Shown here piece by piece: positions 1 to 6,931 of a stretch of DNA of 6,983 nucleotides. The notes under the pieces were generated by a model. The model was given only the letters and a program-made list of their open reading frames with translations, was not told the DNA's origin and made no database searches. Position 1 is the first letter of the stretch, and every line of letters begins with the position of its first letter. The position numbers and the translations under genes were made by a program. Source of the stretch: Treponema sp. (GTDB lineage: Bacteria > Spirochaetota > Spirochaetia > Treponematales > Breznakiellaceae); contig WQXE01000094.1 of NCBI GenBank assembly GCA_009784995.1, positions 1 through 6,983 of the forward strand, read 5' to 3'.

Positions 1-687
1 AAAGAATTTCACGATCAATTCGGAAGATTGACAGGTTTTACTTATGTACCTGCACAGAACTATCAGGATCGCCAGACAATCAGTAATTTTGAACTTATTT
101 CTTTAATTCTTAACAACAGAATTGCAGAGTTGGAAAGAAGAAATAATTTTGCAGAAGCTGTCCCCCTTGCAGTAGATCGCGCCGTATTATTGTTAGGTGA
201 TTTATCTGTTGTCTCTTCTGCTTCCAATACATCAGGATTAATTTTTTCGGATCCTCAAAAAGACCTTACAGACAGATTATTAAATTACGGAGCATCTTTA
301 TTAAGATCCAACCGTGAAGAAGACGGAATAAGGTGGGCTGTTACAGTATCTTCCATGTACTCTGGAATTGAATACTGGCAGGATTATTTATTGGCTGCGA
401 TTAATAACAGGATAACACGATTTATAAGAGATAGAAGAATAACAGACGCAAGAAATTTTCTGGAAGATAATAAAAGATTATTAACAGATGCCAATTACTC
501 GCATTTAGACACTATAATTCAAAACAACCTGGCAATTGATTATCATAACCGCTTCGCATCCGAATGGAACAGAAGAAATTACACCGAAGCGGAACGGATT
601 CTAAACGAAGGACTTGTTATATTCCCCGACAACCGCCAGTTGTTAAGTGACCTTGAAATTGTAAACAGACACCGCAATAACAGATAA
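1..687 (+). CDS. TPR-like helical repeat protein, C-terminal part (5' end outside window)
   Basis: The frame is open from base 1 to a TAA at 685-687, giving 228 visible residues. A TTG at 28 could be read as a start, but open frame continues upstream of it, so the gene is most likely cut by the window edge. The visible part is alpha-helical and charged. Three 27-residue segments align by eye, at residues 38-64, 135-161 and 182-208 counted from base 1. Each begins [NH]-N-R-[IF] and continues with R/E-rich helix, then an A and a hydrophobic end. The last one (W-N-R-R-N-Y-x-E-A-E, then F-P-D-N) is a recognisable tetratricopeptide-type repeat, which normally mediates protein-protein contacts. No signal peptide or membrane segment is visible in this part, but the true N-terminus is missing. 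The missing part might carry an enzymatic domain (for example a transglutaminase-like one); that is a guess. It converges with the hydratase gene across a repeat-filled spacer. Confidence 0.75.
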   Translation, partial: KEFHDQFGRLTGFTYVPAQNYQDRQTISNFELISLILNNRIAELERRNNFAEAVPLAVDRAVLLLGDLSVVSSASNTSGLIFSDPQKDLTDRLLNYGASLLRSNREEDGIRWAVTVSSMYSGIEYWQDYLLAAINNRITRFIRDRRITDARNFLEDNKRLLTDANYSHLDTIIQNNLAIDYHNRFASEWNRRNYTEAERILNEGLVIFPDNRQLLSDLEIVNRHRNNR

Positions 688-700
688 AATTATTTACAAA

Positions 701-829
701 AGACCTCACGCAGAGACGCAGAGACGCAAAGGTAATTTTTTTAGAGAAGACCTCACACGGAGGCACAAAGGCAAAAAGAACTTATTCTTAATCTCCGTGT
801 TCTTCGTGAACTCCGTGTCTCCGTGAGAT
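701..829. repeat. Degenerate intergenic inverted/direct repeat of the 'CTCACGCAGAGACGC' type
   Basis: Two direct copies begin with the identical nonamer AGACCTCAC, at 701-709 and 748-756. The first continues as tandem GCAGAGAC units to about 732, the second as cggaggcacaaaggc to about 771. The segment 792-827 is an inverted, longer copy: its reverse complement begins CTCACGGAGACACGGAG. Copy 2 can pair with the right arm (752-756 with 823-827, then 759-766 with 815-822 including one G-U), forming an imperfect stem. Copy 1 matches the same right arm at about 9 of 12 positions after CTCAC, so the two left arms could compete. The apical part holds a small extra hairpin, AAGAA at 776-780 and TTCTT at 785-789. 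The element fills most of the gap between two convergent genes. I recall similar sequences scattered between genes in many unrelated bacteria, which would suggest a mobile or REP-like palindromic element. No coding capacity is evident. Confidence 0.8.
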
Positions 830-845
830 GAATTTTAGAATTAAT

Positions 846-3086
846 TTACTTTGCGTAGTAGTTTATTAAACAGCCGTCTATTAGTATTTGCCGCTCGGCG
901 TCGGTAAGTATACCTAATGACGCTGTAAGTTCTTTTACTGTGTCACCTAACACAAAACCTGTAATTGTTTCTCTTTTTTCCTGAATCGCGGTTTTAATAC
1001 CGGGAAAGAAAATAAAACTGTCAAGATTAAACGCGCTTTCATCGGTAATAATAAACGGCAGTATTCCCCAGTTAATTAGATTAGACCTATACCGCTTTGT
1101 AGCGTATTCCAGCGCGAGGTTAGCGCTCGCTCCCAGTACCCGCTGGCACGAAGCCGCCTGTTCTCTCGCGGAACCGTCACCGGGTTTACGAGCGAAAATA
1201 ACGCTGCCTATTCCAAAATCATTTTTTGTAAATCCTGAACAACCGTTCACTTTTTTTACATTTTCGATAATTTTATTCAATTGATCATCGTTCATAACCA
1301 GCGCATCTTTCGCGCGCTTTACATAACCGGGATCTTTTCGGCTTAAAGTAAATTCCGCGAGTTTTAACGGATTTGAACGGTAAGATGAAGTTTCTCCGGA
1401 TGGAATAAGTTCATCGGTAGTTGTAACAGGGTCTGTAATAAAACTTACAACTTTTAATAAAAGGTTTTCCGGAAGAGCGGGCATTTTAGGCCAGTCTTTT
1501 ATATTGGGACCAAAGACAAGTTCAGTTTCATTTTGCGGTTTTCCTGTTCCGTTATAAACACGTTTGTCATATATTGATTTGTCAAAGAAAAATTTGTACT
1601 TGCCGTATTTTACATTTAATTCTGTAGCGGCGGTAATTTTTCCGCCGTTTATCGCTGTTGCGGCGATAGAGCGCGCATCCATCAAAGCCACAGATGAAAT
1701 TTGCCCGTCATTAGGTTTGGAGCCTTCGCGGTTCATAAAGTTGCGTGTAACGTGGCGTACAGAAAGTTCGTTATTCGCTGGTGTATCTCCCGCGCCAAAA
1801 CAGGGACCGCAAAAAGCCTCACGCACAAGAACGCCCGCTTTCATAAAAGTTTGTGCGGCGCCGTTTTTTACAAGTTCCAAAAATGTGGGTTGGCTTTCCG
1901 GGTACACACTCATTGTAAAATTTCCGCTGCCAATAGAAGCGCCTTTCATTATATCCGCGGCAGCCATAATATTTTCGAAAATGCCGCCTGAACAACCGGC
2001 GATAATCGCCTGCTCTGCCCACACTCCGCCGTTTCGATATTTGATGCCAAGATTAAGATTTAATCCCGTACCTTTGTTTTCTTCTTCTGTTTTCGCTAAA
2101 ATATCTTTCGCGTTTTTTTGTAACTCGTTAATTGTATAAACATTACTTGGATGGAATGGCAGAGCAATACACGGCTGTATTTTGGATAAATCAATTTTAA
2201 TAAACCCGTCGTAATACGCGGCATTCGCGGGTTTTAATTCTTTGTAATCCTCTGCTCTACCTCGTTCTTTTAAATAATTTTTTACTAGAACATCAGTCTG
2301 CCAAATCGAAGACCAGCAGGCGGTTTCGGTTGTCATAACATCGATGCCATTTCGAAAATCGATCGATAACTTCGCTATACCGGGACCGACAAACTCCATC
2401 ACTTTATTTTTTACATAACCGTTATTAAAAGTAGCGCCGATTATCGCGAGAGCGACATCCTGAGGTCCAACTCCTTTAGCCAGTTCACCATCAAGATAAA
2501 TTCCAACAATAGGGGGAGCCGGCATATCATAAGTTTTACCGACTAATTGCTTGGCAAGTTCTCCGCCGCCTTCACCAACCGCCATTGTACCCAACGCGCC
2601 GTAACGAGTGTGGCTGTCAGAACCTAAAATCATTTTTCCGCAGCCTGCCATCATTTCACGGTTATAACTGTGAATAACAGCCAAATGCGGCGGCACATAT
2701 ACACCGCCGTATTTTTTGGCGGCGCTAAGAGCGAAAACATGATCATCCTGATTGATCGTACCGCCAACCGCGCAAAGACTGTTATGGCAATTTGTTAATA
2801 CATACGGCATTGGAAATTTATCCATACCGCTTGCCCGCGCTGTTTGAATTATTCCAACATAGGTTATATCGTGTGAAGTAAGTGAATCAAACCTAAGGGT
2901 GAGGTTTCGCGAGTCGCTATTTTTATTATGAGCCGCAAGAATGCCATGTGAAATAGTCCCTTCTTTACCTGTTTCTTTAGACACAGAAATACCGTATTTA
3001 GATAATTTCGCCGCGGCGTCAGTATCATCGTTAATTATTTCCTTACCGTTTATAAAATAGGCGCCATTGTTAAATAGTTCAATCAT
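846..3086 (-). CDS. Aconitase-superfamily hydratase (YbhJ-like), Fe-S enzyme of unknown substrate
   Basis: This 746-residue cytoplasmic protein is close in length to mitochondrial-type aconitase. Start: the frame extends to an ATG at 3170, but that would overlap the divergent gene. The ATG at 3084-3086 follows a strong AAGGAAGG Shine-Dalgarno and gives a natural N-terminus, MIELFNNGAYFINGKE. [4Fe-4S] ligands are C365 (AGCSGG), C426 and C429 (FCGPC). Other hallmarks are D157-S158-H159 (GSDSHT), H139, R448 and R453, D558 and R570 (TTDEL then SSYRSNP), and the C-terminal swivel domain with GDGSAREQAA (S639, R641) and NLINWGILPF. Against porcine aconitase recalled from memory, Q72 becomes H72, D100 becomes C100 and S643 becomes A640. 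It is therefore not a plain citrate/isocitrate aconitase. It looks like the uncharacterised 'hydratase' family that includes E. coli YbhJ. Family members dehydrate and rehydrate a hydroxy-acid; the substrate here is unknown. There are no metabolic neighbours to help. Confidence 0.9.
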   Translation of the reverse strand: MIELFNNGAYFINGKEIINDDTDAAAKLSKYGISVSKETGKEGTISHGILAAHNKNSDSRNLTLRFDSLTSHDITYVGIIQTARASGMDKFPMPYVLTNCHNSLCAVGGTINQDDHVFALSAAKKYGGVYVPPHLAVIHSYNREMMAGCGKMILGSDSHTRYGALGTMAVGEGGGELAKQLVGKTYDMPAPPIVGIYLDGELAKGVGPQDVALAIIGATFNNGYVKNKVMEFVGPGIAKLSIDFRNGIDVMTTETACWSSIWQTDVLVKNYLKERGRAEDYKELKPANAAYYDGFIKIDLSKIQPCIALPFHPSNVYTINELQKNAKDILAKTEEENKGTGLNLNLGIKYRNGGVWAEQAIIAGCSGGIFENIMAAADIMKGASIGSGNFTMSVYPESQPTFLELVKNGAAQTFMKAGVLVREAFCGPCFGAGDTPANNELSVRHVTRNFMNREGSKPNDGQISSVALMDARSIAATAINGGKITAATELNVKYGKYKFFFDKSIYDKRVYNGTGKPQNETELVFGPNIKDWPKMPALPENLLLKVVSFITDPVTTTDELIPSGETSSYRSNPLKLAEFTLSRKDPGYVKRAKDALVMNDDQLNKIIENVKKVNGCSGFTKNDFGIGSVIFARKPGDGSAREQAASCQRVLGASANLALEYATKRYRSNLINWGILPFIITDESAFNLDSFIFFPGIKTAIQEKRETITGFVLGDTVKELTASLGILTDAERQILIDGCLINYYAK

Positions 3087-3090
3087 ATTA

Positions 3091-3098
3091 CCTTCCTT
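3091..3098 (-). promoter_or_regulatory. Shine-Dalgarno of the hydratase gene (decides its start)
   Basis: Read on the minus strand, AAGGAAGG lies 4 nt before the ATG at 3084-3086; the first AAGG lies 8 nt before it. This selects that ATG over the two upstream in-frame ATGs at 3123-3125 and 3168-3170, which have no purine-rich site and which lie in or beyond the divergent promoter. A possible -10 (TAGAAT, minus strand 3121-3116) sits at a sensible distance for a leader of about 23 nt, but I see no convincing -35 for it. Confidence 0.8.
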
Positions 3099-3110
3099 GT
3101 TGATTACTGC

Positions 3111-3148
3111 TTGAGATTCTAACATTTTGCTGTTATAATTTCTATAAT
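3111..3148 (+). promoter_or_regulatory. Sigma70-type promoter of the LRR gene with tandem TATAAT boxes
   Basis: TTGAGA at 3111-3116 and a perfect TATAAT at 3134-3139 are separated by 17 bp, the ideal sigma70 geometry. The predicted start is near 3146, leaving a leader of only about 9 nt. A second perfect TATAAT follows at 3143-3148, exactly 9 bp downstream. It ends 6 nt before the ATG at 3155, so initiation from it would begin at or next to the A of the start codon. No Shine-Dalgarno is present between either box and the ATG. The region lies within the 68-bp divergent spacer, so polymerase binding here would sit over the presumed hydratase promoter on the other strand. Confidence 0.65.
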
Positions 3149-3154
3149 CCAAAA

Positions 3155-4897
3155 ATGAAAGAAAATGCAAATATAAACGAATTAGACCTTCATTGGACGG
3201 AAGAAGATCCGGAGTTTGGAATCGCGTCCGAAGGGGTATACTGTAATAATTTAAATGAAATCATTGAACATATTTCAAAAGTTAAAGATACAGTAAAAAA
3301 AATAAACCTTGATAATCAGCAATCCTTAACCGAAATACCCGCTGTTTTAAACGAATGTATTCATCTTGAGGAATTAAATATTTCGCATACCAATATCACC
3401 GAAATACCCAACTTTTTATTTGCCTTGCCGGCTTTACGCTCTCTTTCCTGCTGCTGCAGTAAACTTTCTAGTTTTCCCAGAGGTATTTCCAAAGCAGAAA
3501 AACTGGAATTTCTTCATATTAGAATAAATAAAAATTGGGTATTAAATGATGAAATAACTTTATTAAAAAATTTAAAAACTCTTTTTATTGATCAATACTC
3601 AAACGCTCCTCTTCCGCAGAAATTGGGAACTTTAACCAATTTGGAAAAGCTGTCAATATTTATTAAACACGATGAAGGAAACGTTCCGCTTCTGCCTGAA
3701 TCATTTATTAATCATCCCTCTTTAAAAAAATTAATTATTAACGACCCGTTTTACAAACAACGAAAAACCTTTGATCTTGAACATGCCGCGAAAATACTTT
3801 CATCCTGCGTTAAACTTGAATCATTAAGACTTTCGGGTTTTTCTACAGGAAAGGGATGCGAATGTCTTTCTTTACTTACAGGTTTAAAGGAATTAAACCT
3901 GCGGCATTTACTAACAGAGGGAAATATTTTTAATTATATAACTTCTCTACACAACCTTGAAAAACTGGAAATACTAGGCAGTGATTTTAAAATAACAGAA
4001 TTACCTGATATATTTGAAAATCTTAGGGAACTTCGTTCATTTTCTTTCGCTGGAAACTTTGTTATAAATCTACCACCTTCGATTTATAATCTTGAAAAAC
4101 TTTCAACTCTGGAAATAGGCAGTGCCGGAATAACAGAGTTAAACGAAAAGATCAGCAATTTGAATAATCTGGAAAGCATACAAATATACGATAATATGCT
4201 GGAATTTTTGCCTGACACCATTTTTTCTCTGCCTCGCCTGACCATACTTAATATCGAAGAAAATATGTTCAAAAAAGAAGAAATAAATAATATTAGAAAT
4301 AAAATTAACGCCAAAAACAAAAGCGGTAAAAAAATTGAACTTATGGATGAAAGACAAGGTCACAGGAAAATGGAAAAAAAACTGCGTACCTTAAAAAATA
4401 TCAATACAATGGATACTATCACATACTTTAAACACTGCCTTGACGCGGTAAATGAAAATACTAATTTGATGAAATATATAAACAAAGAAAAATTAAAAGG
4501 TACTCGTTATTACGCTGAACTATGTTTAGCGGCAGTTAAAAAAACATGTTTCGCGTTAAAGAACATCGATTGTCTTGCCATAAGTAAATCTCATTATTTT
4601 TTTATATGTATGGAAGCGGCAAGAAGTCCTGATTTTGGACATAATTTTAAACTAGTTGATGAAACCCTGTTATCAGACGATGAATACATTCAAATTTGTG
4701 TGGAAGGCGCGTTACATAATCATCATCAGGATTATCTAAACAATATTAACAACGACACTTTTTTAAAACGCTTCGACAGAAAGACATACGAAAATATCTG
4801 CTGGGTCGCGGTTTTGCGCTACCCTCCCACAATAACGAAAATGATCGAACCTACGGAAGAATTATTGCAAATCGCAAAAAAAAGATGTCATAAGTGA
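3155..4897 (+). CDS. Leucine-rich repeat protein with C-terminal Y-x3-C-x2-A/G helical repeats
   Basis: A 580-residue protein without signal peptide or membrane segment, so probably cytoplasmic. Residues about 47-384 hold roughly 14 leucine-rich repeats, mostly of 23 residues, of the form L-x2-L-x-I-x2-N-x-[IL]-x2-[IL]-P (for example LEELNISHTNITEIP at 71-85 and the repeats at 292-369). Such arrays form curved solenoids that bind other proteins. After a charged linker (about 385-420), five repeats each start with Y-x3-C-x2-[AG], with the Tyr at 424, 453, 481, 511 and 545. They resemble, from memory, the DUF4116-type repeats that accompany LRRs in some bacteria. Partner and role are unknown. 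ATG 3155 is the only reasonable start: upstream in-frame codons run to a TGA at 3101-3103 with no ATG, GTG or TTG. It has no Shine-Dalgarno and may be leaderless. It is transcribed divergently from the hydratase and upstream of the cyclase, which appears to have its own promoter. Confidence 0.85.
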   Translation: MKENANINELDLHWTEEDPEFGIASEGVYCNNLNEIIEHISKVKDTVKKINLDNQQSLTEIPAVLNECIHLEELNISHTNITEIPNFLFALPALRSLSCCCSKLSSFPRGISKAEKLEFLHIRINKNWVLNDEITLLKNLKTLFIDQYSNAPLPQKLGTLTNLEKLSIFIKHDEGNVPLLPESFINHPSLKKLIINDPFYKQRKTFDLEHAAKILSSCVKLESLRLSGFSTGKGCECLSLLTGLKELNLRHLLTEGNIFNYITSLHNLEKLEILGSDFKITELPDIFENLRELRSFSFAGNFVINLPPSIYNLEKLSTLEIGSAGITELNEKISNLNNLESIQIYDNMLEFLPDTIFSLPRLTILNIEENMFKKEEINNIRNKINAKNKSGKKIELMDERQGHRKMEKKLRTLKNINTMDTITYFKHCLDAVNENTNLMKYINKEKLKGTRYYAELCLAAVKKTCFALKNIDCLAISKSHYFFICMEAARSPDFGHNFKLVDETLLSDDEYIQICVEGALHNHHQDYLNNINNDTFLKRFDRKTYENICWVAVLRYPPTITKMIEPTEELLQIAKKRCHK

Positions 4898-4915
4898 TGT
4901 TATTTCTATAAACTA

Positions 4916-4945
4916 TTGTGATTTTACCGTAAAATCAGTTACAAT
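4916..4945 (+). promoter_or_regulatory. Sigma70-type promoter of the cyclase gene, predicted leaderless start
   Basis: TTGTGA at 4916-4921 and TACAAT at 4940-4945 are spaced by 18 bp. Counting 7 nt from the -10 puts the transcription start at 4952, the A of the ATG. There is no Shine-Dalgarno before the ATG (the 6 nt between are tcctat). An in-frame TGA at 4919-4921 and the absence of start codons after it rule out an upstream start. The six-base gap between -10 box and ATG is the same as for the downstream TATAAT of the preceding gene. Confidence 0.6.
4919..4937. promoter_or_regulatory. Perfect 9-1-9 palindrome inside the cyclase promoter, likely operator
   Basis: TGATTTTACcGTAAAATCA is a perfect inverted repeat with 9-bp arms and a single central base. 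It overlaps the last bases of the -35 box and fills nearly all of the spacer up to the -10 box, the classic position for a repressor site. With a one-base centre it cannot form a good RNA hairpin, and no T-tract follows, so a terminator is unlikely. The odd-length 9-1-9 layout resembles Fur-family boxes in geometry only; the regulator cannot be named from the sequence. Confidence 0.65.
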
Positions 4946-4951
4946 TCCTAT

Positions 4952-6931
4952 ATGCTGCTAATTATTCAAATATTAATTGTTGCATCCCTTGCCCTTTCAA
5001 TCTATATGATCGTAGTTACCCTGGAACGCTGCAGAAGCGATAAACGTTTTACGTTTGTATATTGTATTGTAACAATTATATTTTATACATTGGGTTATTT
5101 AATAGAAATAAGCTGCGGTAGTTCAGAAGGAGGAATTATAGCGATAAAGATAATGTACGCGGGAGGCAGTTTTATGTCTCCGTTGTTTTTCTTCTTTGTT
5201 GCCGATTATTGCGAAATTCGAGTTCCCAAAAAGTATTACCAAATCCCGATGTTAATTGTTCCTGTTTTTATTTTTTGCCTTGTCTTGACCTTTGAGCATC
5301 ATCAATTATTTTATTCCAGTTACGCTTATGATTACGAAAGCCCGATTCAAAGCATGACTATCGAGCCCGGTCCTCTTTATTTAATTGGAACTTTTTATCC
5401 GCTTTTTTGCATAGTTTTTTCCTGTATTGTCCTGATTCGCAGTATTATAAAACAAAGCCGGGGACGGCGTTTCGGACTCATACTTCTTCTTGGAAGCGCT
5501 CTGGCTCCGTTAATTGCCAATTTTGCCTATGTTGTACTTATGTATAATTTCAGCACATACTTTGCAGGTATAAACTTTACAGCTTTTGTAATGATCCTTA
5601 CCAACTTTGTTTTTTATTACAATGTTGTAAGAAACGATATGTTTGACCTTGCGCCTAAAGCTCATGCTATCACTCTTGATCTGATTCGTGACGCATTCGT
5701 AGTTCTGGATTACGGCATGGCTTATACGGGAGCAAATAAAAAAGCGCATGAATTGTTTCCCGGTTTAAACGAATATCAAAAAGGCGCTTCCATTTTTGCA
5801 TTAAAAAACTGGCCGCAAGAAATTTCAAACGAACTTGAAAATGCAAATATCAATTCGGATATCCAAAGGGAGCTGGAGTTTACCCTGCCGCAAAAACCCG
5901 GAAAAATTTATTCAAGCTGGCAAAACAGAATTACATCCGATGCCGGAGTTACTCAAGGCTGGATCATTTTAATTCAGGATATAACCGAAACAAAAACATT
6001 AATCCATAATATAGAAGAAGCGCATCAAAAACTTCAGTATTTTAATGAAAATCTGCGCCGCGCTTTTTCAACTTATCTGTCCGAAGAAGTTGTCGAAGAA
6101 ATTGTAAGCGATCCTACCAAGCTGCAGCTTGGCGGAATAAACCGTCACATGACAGCATTGTTTACTGATATAAGAAAGTTCGCAAGTATTTCCGAAGCAT
6201 TAAATCCAAAACAACTTGTTGATCTGCTTAATTATTATCTTTCTACAATGAGCGATATAATACTTGATCAAAAAGGAACGATAGATAAGTATCAGGGTGA
6301 TGCAATAATTTCTTTCTTCGGCGCTCCTTTGGAATTGGAAGATCACGCGCTTAGAGCCTGTTATGCAGCAGTTTTGATGAAACGGATCGAAATAAAAGTA
6401 AATAAAGATATTCACGAAAAGAATATCAGCCCTACTCCAATTTATACAAGAATCGGAATTAACACAGGCGAAATGATTGTAGGAAACATGGGCACGCAAA
6501 AAAAGATGAATTATACAATTATAAGTAATGCTGTTAATATTGCCGCTCGTCTTGAAGGCGTAAACAAACAATACGGAACGTGGATACTGGCATCAGAAGA
6601 TACAATTAACGAAACAGGAGAAAACCTTCTTACACGGCGGCTCGATCAAATTAGAGTTGTAGGAGTTCAGGAACCTATACGCATTTACGAAATACTGGAA
6701 ATTAATAAAGACGCGTCTGACGATTTAAGAAAACTAGCTCAAATTTTTAACGAGGCTTATAATCTTTTTGAATCACGAAAATGGAATGAAGCGGGAGTTG
6801 CTTTTAAAAATATACTAACATTGTTCCCGAATGACGGACCTTCCCGTGTATATTTAAAACGCTGTATAAAGTACAAAGACACTCCCCCTGCCGCTGATTG
6901 GGACGGTGTTTTTAACCTTACAGAAAAGTAA
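4952..6931 (+). CDS. Membrane-bound class III adenylate cyclase (7TM-PAS-cyclase-TPR-like tail)
   Basis: A 659-residue inner-membrane enzyme predicted to convert ATP to cAMP. Seven hydrophobic segments (about 1-22, 34-54, 64-85, 97-115, 142-166, 173-198, 205-227) match the 7TM input region found on histidine kinases. A PAS-like domain follows (about 238-348, ending in WIILIQDITE), then a transducer helix (about 350-385, with NLRRAFSTYLSEEVVEEI). The cyclase domain spans about 395-582. Metal-binding aspartates are D406 (FTDIRKF) and D450 (KYQGD). K446 and T522 are the purine-specificity pair, and Thr in place of Asp is the class IIIb signature. N529 and R533 (NxxxR) stabilise the transition state. 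All catalytic residues are present, so it should be active, as a homodimer. The usual 'IGDAVN' reads ISNAVN here. The C-terminal 70 residues look like a single TPR ending in ADWDGVFNL. The ATG at 4952 keeps the first membrane segment. The ligand sensed is unknown. Confidence 0.92.
   Translation: MLLIIQILIVASLALSIYMIVVTLERCRSDKRFTFVYCIVTIIFYTLGYLIEISCGSSEGGIIAIKIMYAGGSFMSPLFFFFVADYCEIRVPKKYYQIPMLIVPVFIFCLVLTFEHHQLFYSSYAYDYESPIQSMTIEPGPLYLIGTFYPLFCIVFSCIVLIRSIIKQSRGRRFGLILLLGSALAPLIANFAYVVLMYNFSTYFAGINFTAFVMILTNFVFYYNVVRNDMFDLAPKAHAITLDLIRDAFVVLDYGMAYTGANKKAHELFPGLNEYQKGASIFALKNWPQEISNELENANINSDIQRELEFTLPQKPGKIYSSWQNRITSDAGVTQGWIILIQDITETKTLIHNIEEAHQKLQYFNENLRRAFSTYLSEEVVEEIVSDPTKLQLGGINRHMTALFTDIRKFASISEALNPKQLVDLLNYYLSTMSDIILDQKGTIDKYQGDAIISFFGAPLELEDHALRACYAAVLMKRIEIKVNKDIHEKNISPTPIYTRIGINTGEMIVGNMGTQKKMNYTIISNAVNIAARLEGVNKQYGTWILASEDTINETGENLLTRRLDQIRVVGVQEPIRIYEILEINKDASDDLRKLAQIFNEAYNLFESRKWNEAGVAFKNILTLFPNDGPSRVYLKRCIKYKDTPPAADWDGVFNLTEK

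Noticed and set aside
28..30. TTG at 28 as the start of the first gene
   Set aside because: The frame is open to the window edge and the TTG has no properly spaced Shine-Dalgarno, so the gene most likely begins upstream of the window.
701..845. The intergenic repeat as a classical intrinsic terminator or a CRISPR array
   Set aside because: The stems are imperfect with long loops and no T-tract follows the stem in either direction; the T7 at 736-742 follows only a weak stem. Repeat units are degenerate, unequal and lack unique spacers.
1564..2139. Plus-strand open frame of 191 codons opposite the hydratase, and other smaller open frames on either strand
   Set aside because: They lie within genes with clear family motifs, have no motif of their own, and are antisense or out-of-frame shadows.
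3087..3170. Longer N-terminus of the hydratase starting at ATG 3170 or 3125
   Set aside because: Neither ATG has a Shine-Dalgarno, the 3170 start would overlap the divergent LRR gene, and the added residues do not resemble the family. The ATG at 3084-3086 has AAGGAAGG in front.
4876..4883. A run of eight A near the end of the LRR gene as a phase-variation site
   Set aside because: Slippage would alter only the last few residues (RCHK), and A-runs are common in this AT-rich sequence.
4919..4937. The 19-bp palindrome as terminator of the LRR gene
   Set aside because: A one-base centre and AT-rich arms give a poor hairpin and no T-tract follows. Its place between -35 and -10 fits an operator better.
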